From Clostridia bacterium (GTDB lineage Bacteria > Bacillota > Clostridia > Christensenellales > Aristaeellaceae), in NCBI GenBank assembly GCA_030526935.1, contig JAUNBY010000200.1, positions 1 to 6,126 on the forward strand: DNA of 6,126 nucleotides. Direction: 5' to 3'. Shown here piece by piece: positions 1-6,126 of the stretch (its first letter is position 1; each line of letters opens with the position of its first letter). The notes beneath the pieces are model-generated. The model saw only the letters and a program-made list of their open reading frames with translations, was not told the DNA's origin and did no database searches. Position numbers and translations under genes: made by a program.

Positions 1-1685
1 GCAACGAACAGGGCGCGTTTGTGCACACCAATGTGATGGACTGCGACCTGTATCAGTATCTGGACGGCGACCTCAAAACCATGCGCCTGTTCTCCGGGGC
101 GTATATGACGGGCTACGCCTGGGCGGAGGAAAGCCGGAAGAAGCTCGCGGCACAGAATCAACTACTCGAGCGATATAGCGACGCGCAGACGCGCAACACA
201 CTCTGCGCCAGCATTCGCTGCCTGAGCGATGAGCAGATGACGCTCACCTATGTCAACGAGGGTTTCCTGGCCGTGGTCGGCTATACGCGCGAGGAAATAT
301 CCGAGAAATTCCACGACAGCCTGCGCGCCATGATCGTGCGGGAGGATGTTGAGCGGGCAATGGCGCGAGGCCGGGAGCTTCTACATACAGGAGTGCCGCT
401 GGAAGTGGAGTATCGCCTGATCAATAAAAAGGGCGACGAAATCTGGGTGCTCGGCAAAAGCGAATCTCCCCGCGAAACCGGCGACGGGCTGTATGAATTC
501 TCCTGCATACTGATCGACATCTCCGGCCTGAAAGCGGTTGAGAGCAATCTGGAGCGCGCGGCGCAAAGGGACGGCCTGACGGGGCTGTACAACCGCGCCA
601 GCGCGCAGGAACAGATCAGACAGTTCCTTTCGGGCGCGGATTCCGCGCGCGGCGGCGCGCTGATCCTGATGGATGTGGACAATTTTAAGGCCGTCAACGA
701 CACCTACGGGCATCCATTCGCCGATACCGTGCTCACCGACATCGCCGCGATTTTAACGCGCTCCTTCCGCTCGAGCGACGTCGTCTGCCGTCTTGGAGGC
801 GACGAAATGATGATCTTCCTGAAAGGCATCGGCAGCGAAGCAACCGCGCGCGCCAAGCTGCAATCAGCTTCGGAGGCGTTGTCCAAACGGCTGCGCGCCA
901 AGACCGAGCGCGGCGAAATGTCGTGCAGCTTTGGAGGCGTCCTCAGCCCGGATGACGGCGGCGATTTTGAAACGCTCTATCAGCGCGCCGATCTTGCGCT
1001 GTATTGCGCGAAGGAGCAAAAGGACTGCGCGGTATGGTTCTCCGATGTGCGGATGCGGGTGGTGGACAAGCTGATCGCCCGCGAGGTGACGGAAATCGAC
1101 CCGCGCGACGATTCTGCCGCCCACGGCTTCCTGCCGGGAGGCATTCAGGGCGCGCTGGCTTCAGTCGACGATTTCCCGGGCGAAGTCCTGCGCGCGCTGA
1201 CCGAAATCGGCAGAATGTACGACATCAGCCGCGCGTATGTGTTTGAGATGGCAAGCGATCAGGACATGGCGGTCAACACGTTTGAGTGGTGCGCCGCCCA
1301 TGCCGCGCCGGAAATCGAAAACCTTCAGGCGCTGCCCGTCGAGGGGATTTCCGCGTACAGCGAGGCGTTGTTCGCCAACGACGGGCTTTTGTATTGCTAT
1401 GATATTCGAACGCTGTCCGCAGAAATGTGCGGCATATTAGAGCCGCAGGGCATCAAATCCATGCTGCAATGCGAACTCAAACACGAGGGACAAATGCTGG
1501 GCATGGTGGGCTTTGACGAGTGCCGCGAGCGCCGGTACTGGAACGGCCGGCAGATCAAGGCGCTGAGCGAATTCGCCAGGGAACTGAGTTGCGCGCTGTA
1601 TGCCTACCGGCAAACCCACGGCCAAAGCCTGGCCGCCCTGCAACAGACCGCGCGCGGTTTTTGTGAAAAAGACAGGGGGGTTTAG
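1..1685 (+). CDS. BTAD-tail/PAS/GGDEF/GAF signalling protein, probable diguanylate cyclase (5' partial)
   Basis: Probably makes cyclic di-GMP from two GTP in the cytoplasm. The frame is open from the first complete codon at position 3, so the real start lies outside the window. Residues below are numbered from the GTG at 21, which I do not think is the start. Residues 1-42 (CDLYQYLDGD, then YAWAEE) resemble the end of the BTAD-like domain of clostridial response regulators. A PAS domain spans about 63-170 (YVNEGFLAVVGYT). The GGDEF domain spans about 180-345: DGLTGLYNR at 184-192, metal Asp218, Asn226, Asp235, signature GGDEM at 259-263, and inhibitory-site RSSD at 250-253, exactly five residues before the signature. 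The last signature Phe is Met, but catalytic positions look intact, so activity is likely. A GAF-like domain covers about 385-540. Receiver and DNA-binding parts upstream are inferred, not seen. Confidence 0.88.
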   Translation, partial: NEQGAFVHTNVMDCDLYQYLDGDLKTMRLFSGAYMTGYAWAEESRKKLAAQNQLLERYSDAQTRNTLCASIRCLSDEQMTLTYVNEGFLAVVGYTREEISEKFHDSLRAMIVREDVERAMARGRELLHTGVPLEVEYRLINKKGDEIWVLGKSESPRETGDGLYEFSCILIDISGLKAVESNLERAAQRDGLTGLYNRASAQEQIRQFLSGADSARGGALILMDVDNFKAVNDTYGHPFADTVLTDIAAILTRSFRSSDVVCRLGGDEMMIFLKGIGSEATARAKLQSASEALSKRLRAKTERGEMSCSFGGVLSPDDGGDFETLYQRADLALYCAKEQKDCAVWFSDVRMRVVDKLIAREVTEIDPRDDSAAHGFLPGGIQGALASVDDFPGEVLRALTEIGRMYDISRAYVFEMASDQDMAVNTFEWCAAHAAPEIENLQALPVEGISAYSEALFANDGLLYCYDIRTLSAEMCGILEPQGIKSMLQCELKHEGQMLGMVGFDECRERRYWNGRQIKALSEFARELSCALYAYRQTHGQSLAALQQTARGFCEKDRGV

Positions 1686-1698
1686 GCGCTCCCCATTC

Positions 1699-1720
1699 GG
1701 CGGTGACAATTGTCGCCGCC
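1699..1720 (+). terminator. Candidate terminator hairpin after the GGDEF gene
   Basis: A GC-rich inverted repeat starts 13 bases after the TAG stop at 1683-1685. As RNA it gives a 9-bp stem, including one G-U pair, closed by an AAUU tetraloop. The bases that follow (CGCTTTGACTT) are only weakly T-rich, so it may be a weak intrinsic terminator or a 3'-end stabilising hairpin. Confidence 0.45.
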
Positions 1721-1760
1721 CGCTTTGACTTGGCACATGTGCTTGCGCCGAACACATAGG

Positions 1761-1799
1761 AAAAAATGGGCGCTGTGCTCAGTCGATTGGTGCAGAGCG
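1761..1799 (-). terminator. Candidate intrinsic terminator after the DUF5131 gene
   Basis: Read on the minus strand, arms CGCTCTGC (1799-1792) and GCACAGCG (1778-1771) form a stem with one C-C mismatch and a 13-base loop. CCCA and then six T (1766-1761) follow. It lies about 43 bases past the TAA stop at 1842-1844. The T run supports a terminator, while the imperfect stem and long loop weaken it. Confidence 0.4.
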
Positions 1800-1841
1800 T
1801 TACCGCGCTTGCGTGCTCACGATGGTTGACGACGCCGCAAA

Positions 1842-2561
1842 TTATGTATCGATATTCGCCTTCCTCGCCTGCGCGCAAAGTTGTCTGACGTTGAGTTTAT
1901 AAGCTACGCCGTCCTTGATAAAATTCGTTCCGCACTGGCGAAACTCGAACTTCACGCCCTGCCTTACGCATTGCTCTCTGATCGACAAAACCCACGAATA
2001 ATCGAGAGGGCGGGCTTCGCGGTCGGATTCTCCCCCCACTACGACAAGCTCTACGCCCGCCAGATGACTTTCAAGGTCTATCGCCTCTATCAGGGGCTGA
2101 CAGATGATGTTCTTATGCCTTATGGGCAGCGCGTCGAATACGGCCAGCCGCTCGTCGGCGCGCGCCTGATTCTCTATAGTGCATCCGACGGTCACGTTGT
2201 CGAAGCCGTCGCCCCAATCTTCGGGAAGGCAGGCGGCAAACCTGTCTATGCGCTTTGTCAGGAAGATAAAATGAAGATCGCTTCTCTCCTTAATCATCCT
2301 CCAGCAGTCCCCGCGCCAATCGTCGGCGTCCTCAAGCAGAAAGTCCGAACAGAAGCATACGTAGACCGTTTGCCCTGATTTTATCTTATACTCTCCCTTG
2401 CGCGCTCCCCTTTGATACCTTTCGACGGGTTTTAAAAACTGCTCCGTTTTGATGATCTGATTCGTATCGACGCCGCGCCGCGCGTCGCCCTTATGTATAT
2501 AGCAAAATTGGCAGCCCTCGCTGTATTTGTGGCAGCCCCGCCACGGATTCCACATGGCCAT
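1842..2561 (-). CDS. DUF5131 family protein (phage Gp37/Gp68-like, three-Cys motif)
   Basis: The 239-residue protein has the hallmarks of the DUF5131 (Gp37/Gp68) family. It opens with MWNPWRGCHKYSEGCQFCY, giving Cys10, Cys17 and Cys20 in a CX6CX2C arrangement, which suggests an iron-sulfur or radical-SAM-like metal site. GGESDREARPLDYSWV begins at residue 176, and FRQCG at 207-211 matches the usual C-terminal end of the family. Length is typical. The ATG at 2561-2559 has a GAGG box (2574-2571) nine bases upstream. A second ATG two codons later is possible but lacks a better site. The biochemical function is unknown; radical SAM-like chemistry is an inference from the cysteines. The family often has a TcmP partner, which is absent here. 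It lies 47 bp after the acetyltransferase gene on the same strand, so co-transcription is plausible. Confidence 0.9.
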   Translation of the reverse strand: MAMWNPWRGCHKYSEGCQFCYIHKGDARRGVDTNQIIKTEQFLKPVERYQRGARKGEYKIKSGQTVYVCFCSDFLLEDADDWRGDCWRMIKERSDLHFIFLTKRIDRFAACLPEDWGDGFDNVTVGCTIENQARADERLAVFDALPIRHKNIICQPLIEAIDLESHLAGVELVVVGGESDREARPLDYSWVLSIREQCVRQGVKFEFRQCGTNFIKDGVAYKLNVRQLCAQARKANIDT

Positions 2562-2608
2562 ATGTTCAATCCTCGCTTTTTATCGGAAAACCTCGTCGCC
2601 GCCGCGCC

Positions 2609-3358
2609 TTACCCTTTGAGTATTCTCTTTAGGGCGGCGGCGTCCAACAGGTTTACCGTCACAAATTTTCCGTCATAAAACACGGCCCAGTTATTCAAAA
2701 CGCAGGGCAGCTCTTTGGCCTTTTTTAGCGTATCGACCTTTATGAAGGACGCCGGTACGCCGTTCGTTTCGCAGTATTTCCGCGCTGTTTCAAGGCTTTG
2801 GAAGGTATACGGACATTGCTCTGAATAATAGATTGTAAGTTCCCGGCTTTCTATTCTCTGCCTTCTGGCGTTTTGCGCGAAAGCCGGCTTTGTCCCGTCG
2901 AAGGACAGCGCAAGAAGCTCATAGCCGTCTTCCGTCGCGTCAACAGCCTCGAAGTCGAACTTCTTGGCGAACGACTGGTCGGAAAGCCACGCCTTTTGCT
3001 TGTTCGCCCCCAGCATACACACCCCAGATTTGCCCTTTTCCCGCGCGTCGTCCAGGCAATACTCCATGAGCGCCCTGCCGTATCCCTTTCCCTTATGCTC
3101 CCCCAGTACCCACAGGCAATATATGTAGTAGTAATTATCGCCTATGACGGGAACCCACGCCGTCTCAACGGGCGCATATTCTATGAAAACCGTCGCCTTT
3201 TCGTTCAGCTTTCTGAACACATGCCCTTCTTTAAGGCGCTCCCTCAGCCATTCCCTTTTAGCCTCTACGCCGGGATGAGGCTTTTTGCTGCGTATGATGC
3301 AGCACAGATGTTCGCCGTCGAGATTATCTTGTGTCAGGTTTATAAAGACTTCGCTCAT
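2609..3358 (-). CDS. GNAT N-acetyltransferase with C-terminal YoaP-like domain
   Basis: This 249-residue cytosolic protein has two parts. Residues 1-155 are a GNAT acetyltransferase fold: the core strand IYCLWVL (79-85) leads into the acetyl-CoA pyrophosphate loop HKGKGYGRAL (88-97), with a downstream helix and strand through about 150. Residues 172-249 resemble the YoaP C-terminal domain, which is thioredoxin-like. It starts with strand LTIYYSEQCPYT carrying Cys182-Pro183, and ends with a NWAVFYDGKFVTVNLLD segment. Only one cysteine sits in the CPYT motif, so classical dithiol exchange is unlikely. The acyl acceptor is unknown. The ATG at 3358-3356 follows a GAGGT box (3369-3365) by six bases, a good start. 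The gene begins 32 bp after the kinase stop and may be transcribed with the transporter-kinase genes or from its own unseen promoter. Confidence 0.88.
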   Translation of the reverse strand: MSEVFINLTQDNLDGEHLCCIIRSKKPHPGVEAKREWLRERLKEGHVFRKLNEKATVFIEYAPVETAWVPVIGDNYYYIYCLWVLGEHKGKGYGRALMEYCLDDAREKGKSGVCMLGANKQKAWLSDQSFAKKFDFEAVDATEDGYELLALSFDGTKPAFAQNARRQRIESRELTIYYSEQCPYTFQSLETARKYCETNGVPASFIKVDTLKKAKELPCVLNNWAVFYDGKFVTVNLLDAAALKRILKG

Positions 3359-3390
3359 TACTGTACCTCGCTTTGAAATTTTTCCGGCTG

Positions 3391-4296
3391 CTATTTTTTA
3401 TCGGGGAACGACAGGCGAATGATTAGCGTTTCGTTTTTATATTCGGCGGCGATTTCGCCCGCGAGCTTTTCCGTCAGCATTTTAGCGATCGACAGTCCCA
3501 ATCCCGACGAGTTTCTCGCGCTTTCGACGGTGTAAAACCTGTCGAACAGCCTCTCCACACCTACGAGATTCAAGCCCCTCGCGGTATTGCGAAACTCTAT
3601 TTCTCCCGCGCAGGTAAGCGCTACCGACAAGTCGCCATCCGAATACTTGACGGCGTTGCTTAAGATATTATTAAATATCCTGTAAAGCGCGGCGCGGTCG
3701 AGAAGTCTCATAACCGGCTTATCGGGAAGGCTTATTTCAGGCGTTATTCCGCGATGCGTAAGTTCCACGTAAATATCCGCGAGGCATTGTTCCAACGCGG
3801 CGTTCAGGCTTATCTCCTCGAATCTCATATCGTTCGTCACAGAGGTTATGACCGAGTACCGAAACAGTTCCTCGGTCAGCGACTTCAACGCTTCGCAGCG
3901 CTCCCGGATAATCGCCAGATACCTTTGTGAACGCTTCGATTCTTCCTCGCGTTCGAGAAGGTCGATGTAGCCGCTTATGGCGGTCAGCGGCGTTCGCAGG
4001 TCGTGAGATATATTCGTAACCGCCGCTTTTAATTCCGCGTCGCCGTTTTGAAGACGCCTTCGCTCGTCCCTCAAATCCCTCAGATGTCCGTTTATCTGAA
4101 CGGCAAGTTCTCGTATGGCGGGGTCGGCGGAGGATATGGAGATAAGCGTGTTGGTGTCCACGGACATCTTCTCGTCCAGTTCCCGGGCTATCTCTCTCAG
4201 GGAATACCTGATGGAAAACAGCTTGCAAAGCGAGATTATCGCAATCAGCGCCAGCGCGCCAAATGCCGATATAAGCCATATCTCCATATCCGCCAT
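3391..4296 (-). CDS. Sensor histidine kinase, single membrane helix, no sensor domain
   Basis: A 301-residue membrane histidine kinase that should autophosphorylate and pass phosphate to a response regulator, none of which is encoded in the window. One hydrophobic helix (about 6-24) is followed directly by a charged linker and coiled coil (25-90). The HisKA dimerisation domain carries ISHDLRTPLTAI with phospho-acceptor His98. The HATPase domain has the N box NNILSNAVKYS (Asn210, Asn214), an F box LFDRFYT (250-256) and a G2 box SGLGLSI (264-270). The G1 box DxGxG is replaced by FRNTARGL near 235-242, a form I recall from related Firmicutes kinases, so it need not mean inactivity. With no extracellular loop, the stimulus probably comes through a partner, most likely the adjacent permease. 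The ATG lies one base after the permease stop, with AAAGGA 11 bases upstream, a somewhat long spacing. Confidence 0.92.
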   Translation of the reverse strand: MADMEIWLISAFGALALIAIISLCKLFSIRYSLREIARELDEKMSVDTNTLISISSADPAIRELAVQINGHLRDLRDERRRLQNGDAELKAAVTNISHDLRTPLTAISGYIDLLEREEESKRSQRYLAIIRERCEALKSLTEELFRYSVITSVTNDMRFEEISLNAALEQCLADIYVELTHRGITPEISLPDKPVMRLLDRAALYRIFNNILSNAVKYSDGDLSVALTCAGEIEFRNTARGLNLVGVERLFDRFYTVESARNSSGLGLSIAKMLTEKLAGEIAAEYKNETLIIRLSFPDKK

Positions 4297-4297
4297 G

Positions 4298-5125
4298 CTA
4301 CTTCAAGTCCTTTTTTCTGAAAATCGCTATTCCCAGCACCGTCGCGGCTGACAGAATAACGAGGTCGTAAAGCGCCATCATCCCCGGATCATCCGCCGTC
4401 ATCCCGGTAATCTGTATCACCTGTCCTCCCGGCAAAAAGTCGTAGAGAAATTCGTATATCTCGCGCTTTGTCCCCGTGAGGTAGTTCGCGTTGGCTATCA
4501 TTTCCTCCGTCACGGTGACGCCGTTTTCCGTATAGACATAGGCGTCGTAATATTCAGGCTCGTTTAGCGCGGAGTTGATCATCACTCCGGCGAACAACAT
4601 TAAAAATCCCAGCAGTATGCAGGCCGCCGCCGTATAAGCCTTGTTCGGGCAAAGCATCGCGATGAGCGCGTATAGTGCGATAAACGCGGTCATCATGGCG
4701 AATACCGCAAGGGCTAAAAGTATCACTACTATCGCGCCGCGCTCGAAAAAGCCCACCAGTGGGATTCCGACCGACAGATACGCGATTATATACGCCGCGC
4801 ACATACACATTCCCGCGAAAACGCAGATAATCAGGTTCGCGAGGTATATGTCTCTTCGTTTATGGCCGACGACGATTTTATTGCGCATGGTTCCGTCGCT
4901 GTATTCGGTTCCAATAAAAAGCGCCGTGAACGCCGAGGATATTATGACGATTAACACGGCGTAGACAAAAAAATCGCTTTCCAAAGCCGTACTATAGCCG
5001 TCTTTAATATCCATATAAAGCGCTATGGGGAGCGCCGCGCCAATCATCGCCATGATTGCGGTTGACAGATAAAACAGCCTGTTTTTCCATAATCTCGCGA
5101 AGTTGGCCCTGAGAAGCTTATTCAT
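4298..5125 (-). CDS. ABC-2 type transporter permease (BcrB-like)
   Basis: A 275-residue integral membrane subunit that should pair with the ATPase encoded just upstream. I count about six hydrophobic helices, near 17-38, 52-73, 96-120, 127-152, 158-178 and 252-271. A larger polar loop (about 180-248, with acidic and Tyr-rich stretches) lies before the last helix and is probably external. The cytoplasmic segment FIGTEYSDGTMRNKIVVGHKR after helix two is typical of ABC-2 permeases of the bacitracin or lantibiotic type. Expected role: export or membrane removal of a hydrophobic or peptide substrate; the substrate cannot be read from sequence. I choose ATG at 5125-5123 over the in-frame GTG at 5134-5132 because the GGAGG box lies eight bases before the ATG but abuts the GTG. 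It overlaps the ATPase gene end by 8 bp, implying translational coupling. Confidence 0.9.
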   Translation of the reverse strand: MNKLLRANFARLWKNRLFYLSTAIMAMIGAALPIALYMDIKDGYSTALESDFFVYAVLIVIISSAFTALFIGTEYSDGTMRNKIVVGHKRRDIYLANLIICVFAGMCMCAAYIIAYLSVGIPLVGFFERGAIVVILLALAVFAMMTAFIALYALIAMLCPNKAYTAAACILLGFLMLFAGVMINSALNEPEYYDAYVYTENGVTVTEEMIANANYLTGTKREIYEFLYDFLPGGQVIQITGMTADDPGMMALYDLVILSAATVLGIAIFRKKDLK

Positions 5126-6032
5126 TCGCGCCACCTCCCACGAGGTTCATATAGAAGCTCTCAAGAGATTCGTCCCGCTCCTTAAGCGTCAGCACCTCGC
5201 AATTTTCCTTTGCCAGAGCGGAGGCGAGCTTCGATACGGGTATATCGCCATACACGTCCGCGAGAAAATCCGAGAGTATCTTATATTCGATTTTCATGCC
5301 GTCCAATACGCGCGCGAGCGCCCTCGTATCCGAAACCTCCACGCGCACGCGCTTCTGGCAGGCGGCCTCAAGTTCCTCCGCGCTCATCTCCCTGACGATC
5401 CTCCCGCCGTCGATAAAGCCGTAGTGCGTAGCGAGCCGGGCGAGTTCGTCCAGTATATGGCTCGATATCAGCACGGTGACGCCTTTCTCGCGGTTGAGCC
5501 TGAGTATAAGCTCGCGCGTCTCGATAATGCCCTGCGGGTCAAGGCCGTTCACAGGCTCGTCGAGCGCCAGAAAATCGGGATCTCCGGCCAGCGCGACGGC
5601 GATACCCAGTCGCTGGCGCATACCCAGCGAGAAATTGCGCGCCTTCTTTTTTCCGGTATTTGAAAGCCCCACGAGGCGAAGAAGCTCGTCTATGCCCGCG
5701 TAGGAAGGTATGCCCAAGACGCGGTATTGCTCGCGAATGTTATCCGTCGCCGACATATCGAGATATATTGAAGGCGCCTCAACCACCGCGCCCATACGAC
5801 GGCGGGCGCGCGATATATTTCCGTCGCTGTTTTTTATACCGTAAATGGAGTATTCTCCGCCCGTCGGCTCCTGCAAGCCGCAAATCAGGCGGATGAGCGT
5901 GGTCTTGCCCGCTGCGTTTTTGCCGACAATGCCGTATATTGCCCTTTTGGGGATGTGCATGGTCAAATTGTCGAGCGCCGTAAAGCCCTTGTATTTTTTG
6001 GTGAGCGCGTTCGTTTCCAGGGCGTATTGCAT
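5118..6032 (-). CDS. ABC transporter ATP-binding protein (BcrA-like)
   Basis: A 304-residue cytoplasmic ATPase that should drive the adjacent permease. The ABC domain shows Walker A GKNAAGKT (37-44), signature SLGMRQR (135-141), Walker B FLALDEP (154-160), D loop GLDP (163-166) and switch histidine His192 in ISSHILDEL. Walker A carries Ala40 where GxxGxGKT normally has Gly. The Q-loop position reads VVEAP (83-87), with Glu instead of Gln, as I recall from bacitracin-type ATPases. Residues from about 215 to the end are an accessory domain of the BcrA type. The ATG at 6032-6030 has GGAGG (6044-6040) seven bases upstream; a TTG start at 6071 is in frame but has no such site and would add residues unlike the family. 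The stop overlaps the permease start by 8 bp. Likely role is peptide-antibiotic resistance or export; the substrate is unknown. Confidence 0.93.
   Translation of the reverse strand: MQYALETNALTKKYKGFTALDNLTMHIPKRAIYGIVGKNAAGKTTLIRLICGLQEPTGGEYSIYGIKNSDGNISRARRRMGAVVEAPSIYLDMSATDNIREQYRVLGIPSYAGIDELLRLVGLSNTGKKKARNFSLGMRQRLGIAVALAGDPDFLALDEPVNGLDPQGIIETRELILRLNREKGVTVLISSHILDELARLATHYGFIDGGRIVREMSAEELEAACQKRVRVEVSDTRALARVLDGMKIEYKILSDFLADVYGDIPVSKLASALAKENCEVLTLKERDESLESFYMNLVGGGANE
5134..5139 (-). promoter_or_regulatory. Ribosome binding site that fixes the permease start
   Basis: GGGAGG on the minus strand, inside the last codons of the ATPase gene, sits eight bases before the ATG at 5125-5123. 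Its position makes that ATG, rather than the GTG at 5134-5132, the likely start. Confidence 0.75.
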
Positions 6033-6039
6033 ATAATGG

Positions 6040-6044
6040 CCTCC
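6040..6044 (-). promoter_or_regulatory. Ribosome binding site that fixes the ATPase start
   Basis: A perfect GGAGG on the minus strand, seven bases before the ATG at 6032-6030. It sits right beside the inverted repeat at 6046-6076, so a hairpin there could affect its exposure. Confidence 0.8.
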
Positions 6045-6045
6045 T

Positions 6046-6076
6046 TTTGCTTGATGAGGGGAGTTTATCAAGCAAA
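6046..6076. repeat. Inverted repeat upstream of the ABC ATPase gene
   Basis: Perfect 10-bp arms TTTGCTTGAT (6046-6055) and ATCAAGCAAA (6067-6076) flank an 11-base spacer. The centre-to-centre distance is 21 bp, two helical turns, as expected for a dimeric protein's operator. As RNA it would form a hairpin directly before the GGAGG site. There is no T run on either side, so it is not a terminator. Confidence 0.7.
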
Positions 6077-6118
6077 GGTTGAGATAGCGGTTAAGGGGAT
6101 GGTTGAGAAAGGGTTGAG
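6077..6118. promoter_or_regulatory. Four phased direct repeats, candidate response-regulator operator
   Basis: On the plus strand GGTTGAG occurs at 6077, 6101 and 6112, with the one-base variant GGTTAAG at 6089. The start-to-start steps are 12, 12 and 11 bp, close to one helical turn, so all copies face one side of the DNA. OmpR/PhoB-type regulators commonly bind such arrays. The repeats lie 45-86 bp upstream of the ATPase start, where an activator site would be expected. On the minus strand a weak -10-like GATAAA (6069-6064) follows. The regulator is inferred. Confidence 0.5.
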
Positions 6119-6126
6119 GCGTGAAG

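Noticed and set aside
1733..1742. 10-bp perfect palindrome GCACATGTGC between the convergent genes
   Set aside because: Short, isolated, between two gene ends with no promoter nearby; it can occur by chance.
1881..2378. 165-codon plus-strand open frame opposite the DUF5131 gene
   Set aside because: It lies wholly antisense to a gene with clear family motifs, has no recognisable domain and no good ribosome binding site, so it is a shadow frame.
1842..2561. Prophage remnant suggested by the Gp37/Gp68 family name
   Set aside because: The name reflects where the family was first noted. It is common in bacterial chromosomes, and no other phage gene is present.
2873..3376. 167-codon plus-strand open frame opposite the acetyltransferase gene
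   Set aside because: The opposite strand encodes an unmistakable GNAT-YoaP protein; this frame shows no family features.
3560..3600. Missing DxGxG box as evidence of a dead kinase
   Set aside because: The NTA-type replacement is familiar from related Firmicutes kinases, and the His, N, F and G2 boxes are intact.
5103..5663. 186-codon plus-strand open frame opposite the ABC ATPase gene
   Set aside because: Long because of GC-rich codon bias on the other strand; its translation has no recognisable motif.
6032..6037. TATAAT on the plus strand, resembling a -10 box
   Set aside because: No matching -35 box at 16-18 bp, and no plus-strand gene start is visible in the remaining sequence. It overlaps the ATPase start codon, so it is probably chance.
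6072..6126. Possible end of an upstream minus-strand gene such as the missing response regulator
   Set aside because: Two of the three minus-strand frames stop within the segment and none reads like the end of an OmpR-type regulator. The phased repeats explain the sequence better.

Overview
The window looks like part of a Firmicutes chromosome, probably a gut-type Clostridia. The grounds are strong GGAGG-type ribosome binding sites, a BcrAB-like ABC transporter with a membrane histidine kinase, a GNAT-YoaP protein, and an N-terminal segment typical of clostridial BTAD-type response regulators. The species cannot be named from this sequence. I see no RNA genes, CRISPR array, insertion sequence or prophage block.

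Layout: positions 1-1685 (+ strand) carry the 3' part of a large signalling protein: the tail of a BTAD-like transcriptional-regulator domain, then PAS, GGDEF and GAF-like domains. Its true start lies left of the window. A convergent gap of about 156 bp (1686-1841) follows, with a candidate terminator for each strand. From 1842 to 6032 all genes run on the minus strand. In transcription order they are an ABC ATPase (6032-5118), an ABC-2 permease (5125-4298, overlapping by 8 bp), a sensor histidine kinase (4296-3391, 1 bp after the permease), a GNAT-YoaP acetyltransferase (3358-2609) and a DUF5131 three-cysteine protein (2561-1842). Positions 6033-6126 are non-coding, with four phased direct repeats and a 10-bp inverted repeat just before the ATPase ribosome binding site.

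Working together: the ATPase, permease and kinase form a tight translational unit resembling peptide-antibiotic (bacitracin or lantibiotic type) resistance and sensing modules. The kinase has one membrane helix and no evident sensor domain, and its response regulator is not in the window. The phased repeats upstream are a natural candidate for that regulator's operator. The acetyltransferase and DUF5131 genes follow with 32-bp and 47-bp gaps and no evident terminator, so they may be read through, but a functional link is unproven.

I found no convincing wholly new system. The best leads are the phased repeat operator, the BTAD-PAS-GGDEF-GAF fusion, and the sensor-less kinase coupled to the transporter.
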